47,297 nt of DNA, taken from an uncultured Clostridia bacterium (GTDB lineage Bacteria; Bacillota; Clostridia; TANB77; CAG-508). The position numbers were made by a program, and so were the translations under genes. Location of the stretch: positions 38,043 through 85,339 of the forward strand of contig CAOMRW010000006.1 in assembly GCA_948485625.1 (NCBI GenBank), read 5' to 3'. Positions within the stretch are counted from its first letter, which is position 1; the number at the start of each line of letters is the position of its first letter. Positions 26,736 to 33,884 of this stretch are shown here, piece by piece. The notes under the pieces were generated by a model that was given only the letters and a program-made list of their open reading frames with translations, made no database searches and was not told the origin of the DNA.

Positions 26736-26791
26736 ATTAATTATGGAAACCATAAATATTGAAAAAGACTTTTTTCAAAAGGAGGACTTAT

Positions 26792-27769
26792 ATGTCAAGA
26801 CGGAAAAGTAGTAAAAAATTGTTATTTGCAACTATTGTTTTAGCATTTGAAATACTTATATTAATTGGTATTTTATTTTTCATGAAAGAATCAACTAAGT
26901 ATTTCAAAATTTCTGTTAAAGAAAATAGTACTATCAATGGTATTGACTTCTCTGTATCAACTATTATAGACAAAGGTATTGCTTTAATAGAAAAAAGCTC
27001 ATTTCCGAATGCTGAAATAACTTATCAGCTTCCAAACAACGAAACATATATATTAGATTCAGATACTTTACGCAATTGGCTTATACAAGATGAAAATGTA
27101 AAATACTTCAGAGATGAAGAAATCTGGAATAAAAGCATTGAAAACTTTGTTGAAAATGAACTAAGTTCACTAGCAAACCAGATTGATAATCCAAAAGAAT
27201 TTAAGCCTACTGGAAAAGACTATACTGTATTTGTTAAAAATGAAAATTATAGCTATTTAATAGATACAGAAGCAGAAATCCAAAAATTAAAAGAAGATTT
27301 GGAGAACAAAAATGTAATAACAAGAACTCCTTGTTATAAAAATTCTTCAATGTCTGATGAAAACTATGGCCTTGGAAAATCTTATATAGAAATAGATTTA
27401 ACTCGGCAAAAGGTTTGGGTCTATGTAGATGGCAATCTCGAAATAGAAACTGATTGTGTAACAGGTTGCATAGATAAAGGACACGAAACTCCAACTGGAA
27501 TTTTCACTTTAACATATAAGGAAAAAGACAGAATTCTAAGAGGTCAAAAATTAGCAAATGGCAAATATGAATATGAGTCACCAGTTAGTTTTTGGATGCC
27601 TTTCAATGGAGGAATTGGCCTGCACGACGCAACTTGGAGAAGTAGCTTTGGCGGAAATATCTATATAAGTAATGGCTCTCATGGTTGTATAAATCTACCA
27701 TTTAGTGCTGCTGAAAAACTTTATAATTTAATAGATAATAATATGCCAATAATAGTTTACAAATCTTGA
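26792..27769 (+). CDS. L,D-transpeptidase (YkuD domain)
   Basis: About 325 residues from ATG 26792, chosen for the perfect AAGGAGG site 7 bp upstream; the frame is open to an ATG at 26759 without such a site. A basic N-terminus and one membrane helix (about 10-30) anchor it outside the cell. A middle domain (about 60-190) resembles the peptidoglycan-binding domain often found before YkuD. The catalytic domain runs from YIEIDLTRQKVWVYVDG through HETPTGIFTL and LHDATW to SNGSHGCINLP, where His and Cys of the SHGC motif are catalytic. It makes 3-3 peptide cross-links in peptidoglycan. Single-gene unit. Confidence 0.92.
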   Translation: MSRRKSSKKLLFATIVLAFEILILIGILFFMKESTKYFKISVKENSTINGIDFSVSTIIDKGIALIEKSSFPNAEITYQLPNNETYILDSDTLRNWLIQDENVKYFRDEEIWNKSIENFVENELSSLANQIDNPKEFKPTGKDYTVFVKNENYSYLIDTEAEIQKLKEDLENKNVITRTPCYKNSSMSDENYGLGKSYIEIDLTRQKVWVYVDGNLEIETDCVTGCIDKGHETPTGIFTLTYKEKDRILRGQKLANGKYEYESPVSFWMPFNGGIGLHDATWRSSFGGNIYISNGSHGCINLPFSAAEKLYNLIDNNMPIIVYKS

Positions 27770-27800
27770 CAAAAATTTATTAAAATCTTTTAACAAATTT

Positions 27801-27858
27801 AAATTAAAGAAAACACTAAAAAGTATCATTAAACACTTTTTAGTGTTTTCTTTAATTT
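27801..27858 (+). terminator. Terminator of the L,D-transpeptidase gene
   Basis: A perfect 24-bp stem (27801-27824 with 27835-27858) containing AAAACACTAAAAAGT, with a 10-nt loop. Confidence 0.88.
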
Positions 27859-27882
27859 ACTTATAAATACCTAATAAATTTA

Positions 27883-27911
27883 TTGCCATTTTTTAGAAAA
27901 TGTTATATAAT
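27883..27911 (+). promoter_or_regulatory. SigA-type promoter of serS
   Basis: TTGCCA (27883-27888), 17-bp spacer, TATAAT (27906-27911). The leader of about 70 nt contains a possible TCTAATTG/CAATTAGA pairing ending just before the ribosome site. No T-box is visible. Confidence 0.7.
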
Positions 27912-27985
27912 ATTAACATATATGCTCTAATTGGACAAATTGTTCAAAAGGAAAAAACATATCAATTAGACACAGGAGGTAAAAA

Positions 27986-29263
27986 ATGATTGATATAAAA
28001 TTTTTAAGAGAAAACCCAGATGTGGTTAAAGAAAATATAAAAAACAAATTTCAAGATTCAAAATTAGCTTTAGTTGATGAAGTTATTGAATTAGATATCA
28101 AAAATAGGGAAGCAAAATTAAATGGAGATAACTTAAGAGCTGAAAGAAAAAGCTTAAGTGCCCAAATTGGAGCTCTTATGAAAGATGGTAAAAAAGAAGA
28201 AGCTGAAAACATAAAAAATAAAGTTCAAGAAGTAAACAATAAACTAGAAGAAAATGAAAAATTAGAAACTGAATATTCAGAAGCAATAAAAGAAAAAATG
28301 ATGAAAATACCAAACATTATGCATAAATCAGTTCCTATTGGAAAAGACGATAGTGAAAATGTAGAAATTCAAAAATATGGTGAACCAATTGTTCCAGATT
28401 ATGAAATACCATATCATGGTGAAATCATGGAATCTTTAGGTGGATTAGACTTAGATTCAGCAAGACGTGTTGCTGGTAATGGCTTTTATTATTTTGTTGG
28501 AGATATAGCAAGACTTCACTCAGCAGTTTTAACATATGCAAGAGATTTTATGATTAATAAAGGATTTACTTATTGTATTCCCCCTTACATGATACGTTCC
28601 GAAGTTGTAACTGGTGTTATGAGCTTTGAAGAAATGGATGCTATGATGTATAAAATTGAAGGTGAAGACTTATATCTAATAGGTACAAGTGAACACTCTA
28701 TGATTGGTAAATTTAAAGATCAAATATTAAAAAAAGAAAATATGCCATATACAATGACATCTTATTCACCTTGTTTTAGAAAAGAAAAAGGAGCACATGG
28801 TATAGAAGAACGTGGTGTTTATAGAATACATCAATTTGAAAAACAAGAAATGATTGTAGTTTGTGAACCAGAAGATAGTTGGGAATGGTATGACAAAATG
28901 TGGTCATACACAGTTGAATTTTTCAGAAGTATGAATATTCCTGTTAGAACATTAGAATGTTGTTCTGGTGACCTAGCTGATTTAAAAGCAAAATCTTGCG
29001 ATGTTGAAGCATGGTCTCCTAGACAAAAGAAATATTTTGAAGTTGGAAGTTGTTCTAATCTTACAGATGCACAATCAAGACGTTTAGGTATCAGAATAAA
29101 AGGTGAAAATGGTAATTACTTTGCTCATACATTAAACAATACAGTTGTTGCACCACCTCGTATGCTTATTTCTATAATAGAGAATAATTATCAACCTGAT
29201 GGAAGTGTTATTATTCCAGAAGTTTTAAGACCTTATATGGGTGGCTTAGAAAAAATTCAATAA
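27986..29263 (+). CDS. serS: Seryl-tRNA synthetase
   Basis: A 425-residue class II synthetase. The N-terminal coiled-coil arm (about 30-105) binds tRNA-Ser. The catalytic core shows GTSEHSMIGKF, motif 2 SPCFRKEKGAHGIEERGVYRIHQF and the end of the domain TLNNTVVAPPRMLISIIENNYQPDG...VLRPYMGG. In motif 3 the usual AVGRT is APPRM, keeping the Arg; this variant form is not expected to abolish activity. It charges tRNA-Ser in the cytoplasm. The start has an AGGAGGT site. ysxC follows in the same transcript after 35 bp. Confidence 0.97.
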   Translation: MIDIKFLRENPDVVKENIKNKFQDSKLALVDEVIELDIKNREAKLNGDNLRAERKSLSAQIGALMKDGKKEEAENIKNKVQEVNNKLEENEKLETEYSEAIKEKMMKIPNIMHKSVPIGKDDSENVEIQKYGEPIVPDYEIPYHGEIMESLGGLDLDSARRVAGNGFYYFVGDIARLHSAVLTYARDFMINKGFTYCIPPYMIRSEVVTGVMSFEEMDAMMYKIEGEDLYLIGTSEHSMIGKFKDQILKKENMPYTMTSYSPCFRKEKGAHGIEERGVYRIHQFEKQEMIVVCEPEDSWEWYDKMWSYTVEFFRSMNIPVRTLECCSGDLADLKAKSCDVEAWSPRQKKYFEVGSCSNLTDAQSRRLGIRIKGENGNYFAHTLNNTVVAPPRMLISIIENNYQPDGSVIIPEVLRPYMGGLEKIQ

Positions 29264-29298
29264 ATGAACCGAGCGAAGCACAGTGAAAGGAGAAAAAA

Positions 29299-29880
29299 AT
29301 GATAGTAAATAATCCAAAATTTGAGGTCTCAGCTGTAAAACCAGCTCAATATCCAAAAAATGGATTACCTGAAATTGTATTAGTTGGTAAATCAAATGTT
29401 GGTAAATCAAGTTTCATAAATACAATGATTAACAGAAAAAAATTAGCAAGAACTAGTAGTGAACCTGGAAAAACTCGTCAAATAAATTTCTATAATATTG
29501 ATGAAAAATTCTATTTTGTGGATTTACCAGGTTATGGATATAGCAAAATGTCAAAAAAAGAGCAAGAACAAGTAGGACAATTTATTGAACAATATCTTTT
29601 TAATAGAGAACAAATATCTTTAATTATATTTTTAATTGATATTAGACACTCTCCTACTGAAAATGATAAACTTATGTATGACTATGTTATACGTTCTGGT
29701 CTTCCTTTCATAATATTAGCAAACAAAGCTGACAAAATTGCTATTACAAAAGTTGATGATACAACTAATAATTTGCAAAAAAAATTAAACCCTATCGGTG
29801 ATATTCCAACACTTCCTTTCTCTTCTGAAAGAAAAATTTATATGGAAAATGTATGGAATGAAATTGAACAATATATATAA
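29299..29880 (+). CDS. ysxC: Ribosome-biogenesis GTPase YsxC/EngB
   Basis: A 193-residue TRAFAC GTPase. G1 GKSNVGKSSF (about 31-40), G2 region SSEPGKTRQINFY, G3 DLPGYGYS, G4 NKAD and G5 SS(E)RK are all present. EngB/YsxC acts in late assembly of the large ribosomal subunit. It follows serS on the same strand and ends at a strong terminator. An AAAGGAG site precedes the ATG. Confidence 0.97.
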   Translation: MIVNNPKFEVSAVKPAQYPKNGLPEIVLVGKSNVGKSSFINTMINRKKLARTSSEPGKTRQINFYNIDEKFYFVDLPGYGYSKMSKKEQEQVGQFIEQYLFNREQISLIIFLIDIRHSPTENDKLMYDYVIRSGLPFIILANKADKIAITKVDDTTNNLQKKLNPIGDIPTLPFSSERKIYMENVWNEIEQYI

Positions 29881-29883
29881 AGC

Positions 29884-29920
29884 AAAATACCAAAAGAATA
29901 AAAAATTCTTTTGGTATTTT
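29884..29920 (+). terminator. Bidirectional terminator after ysxC
   Basis: AAAATACCAAAAGAAT (29884-29899) pairs perfectly with 29905-29920. It lies between two convergent genes. Confidence 0.88.
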
Positions 29921-29925
29921 ATTTT

Positions 29926-30204
29926 CTAGCAACAACATTTACATTTACATTTTTTCTCTCTTTTTCTATTACAGAACATTAATATAATTGTTAATATTAA
30001 AAGTAATCCAAGAATTACTGCTAATACTATTATAGCTGGTAAAGAAAGTAAAATTACCACTGCTAAAGCAGCTCCAACTAATAAACCTATAACAAAAGTA
30101 AATGCTAATGCTAATATTATTGCAACTATTCCTAAGCAACTTTTCTTATTGCATTTTTCTTCTTTCTTGTCATAACAGAATATATCTTGTGGCTCCATTT
30201 TCAT
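29926..30204 (-). CDS. Small two-helix membrane protein with Cys-rich tail
   Basis: A 92-residue protein. The N-terminal 22 residues are charged with three cysteines (FCYDKKEEKCNKKSC). Two long hydrophobic helices follow (about 24-48 and 50-76). The C-terminus is basic and Cys-rich (FCNRKREKKCKCKCCC, seven Cys within the last 16 residues). No family recognised. The cysteines could bind a metal or be acylated; that is a guess. A strong AGGAGGTGAC site supports translation. No neighbour suggests a role. Confidence 0.65.
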   Translation of the reverse strand: MKMEPQDIFCYDKKEEKCNKKSCLGIVAIILALAFTFVIGLLVGAALAVVILLSLPAIIVLAVILGLLLILTIILMFCNRKREKKCKCKCCC

Positions 30205-30296
30205 GTCACCTCCTGTATAACACTTTCTATTTTCGTGTTATAATATATATTATGTAAAATCCAAAAATATGTGCTAACAAATTTTCCCAATATTTA

Positions 30297-30336
30297 TTGA
30301 CTTTTAACTATATTTAATATATAATTAAATATAGTT
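30297..30336 (+). promoter_or_regulatory. Promoter with overlapping palindromic operator
   Basis: TTGACT (30297-30302), 17-bp spacer, TATAAT (30320-30325). A perfect inverted repeat AACTATATTTAA (30306-30317) / TTAAATATAGTT (30325-30336) is centred on the -10 box, the usual place for a repressor site. Confidence 0.65.
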
Positions 30337-30396
30337 ATGTAAATCAATAAGTCTACTATTTATAGTAGCACACACTTGCTTTAGGAGGATACCCAT

Positions 30397-30960
30397 ATGA
30401 CAAACTACTTACTTGACTATGCATGTGATTATACTGATGATCTTTTCTATTCTTACGCAGGATATTCCAAAGATGGCACTGATATATGCGATATATTAAC
30501 AAAGCCTAGAAATCTTGCTCAGGAACGTCGGCGAAATGCAGCAAATGCACAAAAAAGAGCCAATAAAATGTTAAGCATTGTTTCATCAAAATCAAAAAAA
30601 GCAACAGGATTTGATGAAAATGCCATTTTTGAAAATAAGCTCAAAAATGCTGAAAAAAAGGCCAAAAGAACTCATCAGGCCGTAATTGATTTTGTTTTTC
30701 CTGACTCTATCAACAAAGTTAACGGCAAAAATTTAGACAAATTAATAACTTCGTTATGTAATTTACAATGGATTACAAAATCTAAAGAAATGGCAGCAGC
30801 ATGTGAAGAAGCTATTTCAACTCTTCACTTAGCCCAAATGCGTGATGGAGAATTGGTAGCAATTTATAAAGATGAAAATATTCTTTTCGTTACCATTGGC
30901 TTCTATGATAAGGCAAAATTATCTGAATTCAAAAAAGATATTTCAGATATTATTAAGTAA
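30397..30960 (+). CDS. Hypothetical protein (187 residues)
   Basis: A soluble protein. Residues about 40-100 are strongly basic and helical (PRNLAQERRRNAANAQKRANKML, KLKNAEKKAKRTHQAVIDFVF). The C-terminal part is mixed alpha/beta (MRDGELVAIYKDENILFVTIGFYD). No family recognised. Arg44-46 are encoded by CGT-CGG-CGA, codons that are rare elsewhere in this window, and the gene seems richer in GC than its neighbours, which may indicate acquisition from another source. It has its own regulated-looking promoter, a TAGGAGGAT site and a terminator. Confidence 0.65.
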   Translation: MTNYLLDYACDYTDDLFYSYAGYSKDGTDICDILTKPRNLAQERRRNAANAQKRANKMLSIVSSKSKKATGFDENAIFENKLKNAEKKAKRTHQAVIDFVFPDSINKVNGKNLDKLITSLCNLQWITKSKEMAAACEEAISTLHLAQMRDGELVAIYKDENILFVTIGFYDKAKLSEFKKDISDIIK

Positions 30961-30988
30961 ACTTATCAACCACACAAAAAACTAAAGC

Positions 30989-31019
30989 AAAAAAAGACGC
31001 TCTTCTCTGAGGAGCGTCT
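30989..31019 (-). terminator. Terminator between convergent genes
   Basis: AGACGCTC (30995-31002) pairs with GAGCGTCT (31012-31019). On the minus strand it is followed by seven T, so it chiefly ends the DUF951/gltX transcript. Confidence 0.85.
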
Positions 31020-31055
31020 ATAATTTTATTTAATTTTATTATTTAAAAATCATTA

Positions 31056-31241
31056 TTAAACATTATCTTCTATCTTTTTAGTTATAGCTTTTAATGCCTT
31101 TTCTCTAGGCAAAACAACAACATGTTCACACCCTTGACATTTTAATTTAAAATCAACACCAACTCTCGTTATTTCCCATAACTTACTTCCACAAGGATGT
31201 TGCTTTTTGGTTCTAACTATATCTCCAACATTATATTCCAT
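31056..31241 (-). CDS. DUF951 family protein
   Basis: About 61 residues from ATG 31241, chosen for its AAGGAGA site; the frame is open 21 bp further. The sequence YNVGDIVRTKKQHPCGSKLWEITRVGVDFKLKCQGCEHVVVLPREKALKAI is typical of the DUF951 family, with KKxHPCG and KCxGCxH suggesting metal or nucleic-acid binding. The function is unknown in the family. It follows gltX by about 38 bp on the same strand. Confidence 0.88.
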   Translation of the reverse strand: MEYNVGDIVRTKKQHPCGSKLWEITRVGVDFKLKCQGCEHVVVLPREKALKAITKKIEDNV

Positions 31242-31278
31242 AAATTTTCTCCTTTGAAACAAGTAGAACAGTAACTTA

Positions 31279-32928
31279 CTATCTTATTGCATTTTCAAAT
31301 CTTTTAGCAATTCTTCCTTTTCCTAAAACTTGCATAATTTCATACATATCAGGAGTATTAGTTCTCTTAGTTAACGCTATTCTTAAAACTGTACTTACAT
31401 CACCAACATGAGCTTTATACATATCTGGATTTGCCTTAAATTCCTTAACTTCTTTTGCATACCCCATTTCTCCTGCTAATTCTTTAATCTTATCAAACCA
31501 TGCTTGTTTATCATCATTCTCATCATAATATTTTTCAATATATAATTTTAGAATTTTTTCAATAGATTCTTTATCATTTATTACTTGATATATATATTCA
31601 GCTTCATCTTTTTCAAATTCTTCATCATACATATATGAAATATTTTCCTTTACATCTGACCATTTTGAAATATCTTTTCTTGGTTTTTTATTTCCTCTTT
31701 CTATTCCAAATACCTTTAAAGCATATTCTTTATCTTGTAATAATTCTTCTAATTCTTTATCATATTTCTTAGCCCATTCTAAAGAATTTTCATATACTTC
31801 TTCTGCTGTCATTTTTGATATAACAATTTTAGAAACATCTAATAATTTTACCATATCAAATAATGCTCCACTTACACTCATCTTGTTTAATTGTAATTCA
31901 AAGTCATTCATTGATTTATCTGGATTTGCCCTTCTCCAATTTTCAAATGTCGAATTTGCTATATTTAGCAAATATTCTTTAACAGCATCAGATGGTATTC
32001 CTTCTTCTGCATAATAACTTACTGCCGCTTCTGGGTCTTTTCTCTTACTTAACTTTCTTTTATTTCCATTATCATTTTTCATAATCGGTGCAATATGTGC
32101 ATATTTAGGAGCCTTAAATCCCAACTCATTGAATAATTGTAAATGTAATGGTACTGATGATAACCATTCATCTCCTCTAATTACATGTGTAGTTCCCATT
32201 AAATGGTCATCAACAGCATGTGCAAAATGATAAGTTGGAAGACCATCAGCTTTAATTATAACTATATCTTGGTCATTCTCTGGAAAATCAACATTTCCCT
32301 TAATTACATCATGATGTTTTATTTTTCTATCTTCTCTTCCTGGAGATTTAAATCTAATTATATATTTTTCTCCATTTTGAATTCTCTGATAAGCCTCTTC
32401 AACAGTAACATTTCTACATTTTGCCCAAACACCATAATATCCAGGTCTAATTTTAGCATTTTCCTGTTTAGTTCTAATTTCTTCTACATCTTCTGTAGAA
32501 CAGAAACATGGGTATGCCTTACCTTGTTCTATTAAGAATTTAGCATATGCTTGGTATATCTCTTTTCTTTGGCTTTGTTTGTATGGCCCATAGTTTCCCT
32601 TACCTTCTATCTCTGAAACCATACCTTCATCAGGTTCAAATCCAAAATCTCTTAAAGAATTTACTATTCCTATTATTCCATCTTCAACTTCTCTTTTTTG
32701 ATCAGTATCTTCAACTCTTAAAAAGAAAACTCCTCCTGTTTGATTTGCTAACTTTCTTGCTATTAATCCTTGATATAATCCACCAATATGTACAAATCCT
32801 GTTGGACTTGGTGCAAATCTTGTTACTATTGCACCATCTGATAAATTTCTTCTTGGGTATTTTTCTTCATAATATGATATTTCATTTACATCTGGAAATA
32901 TTAAATTTGCTAAATCTTTATAATCCAT
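31279..32928 (-). CDS. gltX: Glutamyl-tRNA synthetase
   Basis: A 549-residue class I synthetase. The HIGH-like motif is in FAPSPTGFVHIGGLYQG (about 38-54) and the KMSKS-like motif in KRKLSKRKDPEAA (about 296). YPCFCST and DGLPTYHFAHAVDDHLMG complete the Glu-RS signature. The anticodon-binding domain follows. It is longer than many bacterial enzymes (about 485 residues) but similar to forms in Clostridia. It attaches glutamate to tRNA-Glu and probably tRNA-Gln, but no Gln-tRNA amidotransferase is in the window to confirm the latter. Confidence 0.97.
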   Translation of the reverse strand: MDYKDLANLIFPDVNEISYYEEKYPRRNLSDGAIVTRFAPSPTGFVHIGGLYQGLIARKLANQTGGVFFLRVEDTDQKREVEDGIIGIVNSLRDFGFEPDEGMVSEIEGKGNYGPYKQSQRKEIYQAYAKFLIEQGKAYPCFCSTEDVEEIRTKQENAKIRPGYYGVWAKCRNVTVEEAYQRIQNGEKYIIRFKSPGREDRKIKHHDVIKGNVDFPENDQDIVIIKADGLPTYHFAHAVDDHLMGTTHVIRGDEWLSSVPLHLQLFNELGFKAPKYAHIAPIMKNDNGNKRKLSKRKDPEAAVSYYAEEGIPSDAVKEYLLNIANSTFENWRRANPDKSMNDFELQLNKMSVSGALFDMVKLLDVSKIVISKMTAEEVYENSLEWAKKYDKELEELLQDKEYALKVFGIERGNKKPRKDISKWSDVKENISYMYDEEFEKDEAEYIYQVINDKESIEKILKLYIEKYYDENDDKQAWFDKIKELAGEMGYAKEVKEFKANPDMYKAHVGDVSTVLRIALTKRTNTPDMYEIMQVLGKGRIAKRFENAIR

Positions 32929-32942
32929 CTTTTTCTCCTTTC

Positions 32943-32976
32943 AGACCAATGGGGACGTTGTTAATTTGGTTGTCCC
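32943..32976 (+). repeat. REP-like sequence, copy 1 flanking the RAYT gene
   Basis: GACCAATGGGGACGTTGTTA and then ATTTGGTTGTCCC. The terminal GACCAA/TTGGT parts and the GGGAC/GTCCC parts can pair. It matches the reverse complement of 33854-33884 over most of its length (GGGGACGTT.TT.AATTGGTT). Confidence 0.7.
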
Positions 32977-32989
32977 TCTTGTTTTATTT

Positions 32990-33739
32990 CTAATTCTGTT
33001 TTAAAATTTTTCTTATTTCATATCTAGTTTTCTTAAAAATCTCTGCTAATTTTCTTTCTGAAATTTTTTCTTCTATATAAAGTTTAATTATCTTTTCATT
33101 TTCTGTTAAATATGAATATTTTTCAAGTAATTTTTTTATATTTATTTCTATCTTTTCTTCAAAACCATTAAATATAGCTAGTTCATTATCTTTATAATTA
33201 TGAATACCTTTAAATTCTTTTTTTAATTCTTTTATCGACATTTTTCCAAACAATATTTCACTCGAATTTGAATAAATTAATTTTTCTTCATTCTTACATT
33301 TTAGATATTCATTATAACTTGAAAATTTATATTCATCTTCCTTTTTTACCATCTTAGCTACTACTGGATTTCTATGAATATATACAACACATCGTTTTAA
33401 ATGGTCTTCATCTAAAATTGGTTTTGAAAGATATCTATTTCTAAATACATATCCTACTCTATTATAAAATTTATTATAAAATTTTGCATAAGTTGTATTA
33501 ACCTGTTGCATAAATTTACACATTTCTTCTATTTTTTGTATGTTTACTAACAAATGTACATGGTTATCCATAATACAATAAGCTATTATATTAACATTAT
33601 TTTGTTGCTTTTTATCTTTAAGTATATTTCTATATTTATCTTTTAAATTATCATCTTTAAAAATGTATTCTTTATTTATTCCTTGAGACATAATATGATG
33701 AAAAAGCCCGGGTAAATTTTTTCTTGAACTTCTTGGCAT
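32990..33739 (-). CDS. REP-associated Y1 transposase (RAYT/IS200-like)
   Basis: About 249 residues from ATG 33739 (AAGGAAG site). It belongs to the Y1 (HUH) transposase superfamily, RAYT branch: PRSSRKNLPGLFHHIMSQGINKEYIF at the start, IIAYCIMDNHVHLLV with the HUH pair, MQQVNTTYAKFYNKFYNRVGYVFRNRY with the candidate catalytic Tyr, and VVYIHRNPVVAKMV. RAYTs are domesticated enzymes that bind and move short REP sequences. The C-terminal part (about 175-249) is a helix-turn-helix-like tail. The gene is bracketed by inverted REP-like sequences, the usual RAYT arrangement, and is inserted between gltX and RNase J. Confidence 0.92.
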   Translation of the reverse strand: MPRSSRKNLPGLFHHIMSQGINKEYIFKDDNLKDKYRNILKDKKQQNNVNIIAYCIMDNHVHLLVNIQKIEEMCKFMQQVNTTYAKFYNKFYNRVGYVFRNRYLSKPILDEDHLKRCVVYIHRNPVVAKMVKKEDEYKFSSYNEYLKCKNEEKLIYSNSSEILFGKMSIKELKKEFKGIHNYKDNELAIFNGFEEKIEINIKKLLEKYSYLTENEKIIKLYIEEKISERKLAEIFKKTRYEIRKILKQN

Positions 33740-33853
33740 TATTCTAAACACTTCCTTTTAAAAAGTTTTAGTCCCACATTTTTATTTTGAATTTCCAGAT
33801 AAATAAATGCACATACATTGTGCCTTATCTAGTTTTCCCCCATTTTACTTTTT

Positions 33854-33884
33854 CAACCAATTAAAGAACGTCCCCTATGGTTTA
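33854..33884 (-). repeat. REP-like sequence, copy 2 flanking the RAYT gene
   Basis: Read on the minus strand: AAACCATAGGGGACGTTCTT then TAATTGGTT. AACCA and TGGTT pair. It is in inverted orientation to 32943-32976 and its end overlaps the stop codon of the RNase J gene. Confidence 0.7.

Noticed and set aside
31253..31275. TTTGAAACAAGTAGAACAGT resembling half of the 12371-12508 repeat
   Set aside because: It is only a partial, single-arm similarity without an inverted partner; too weak to call a REP element.
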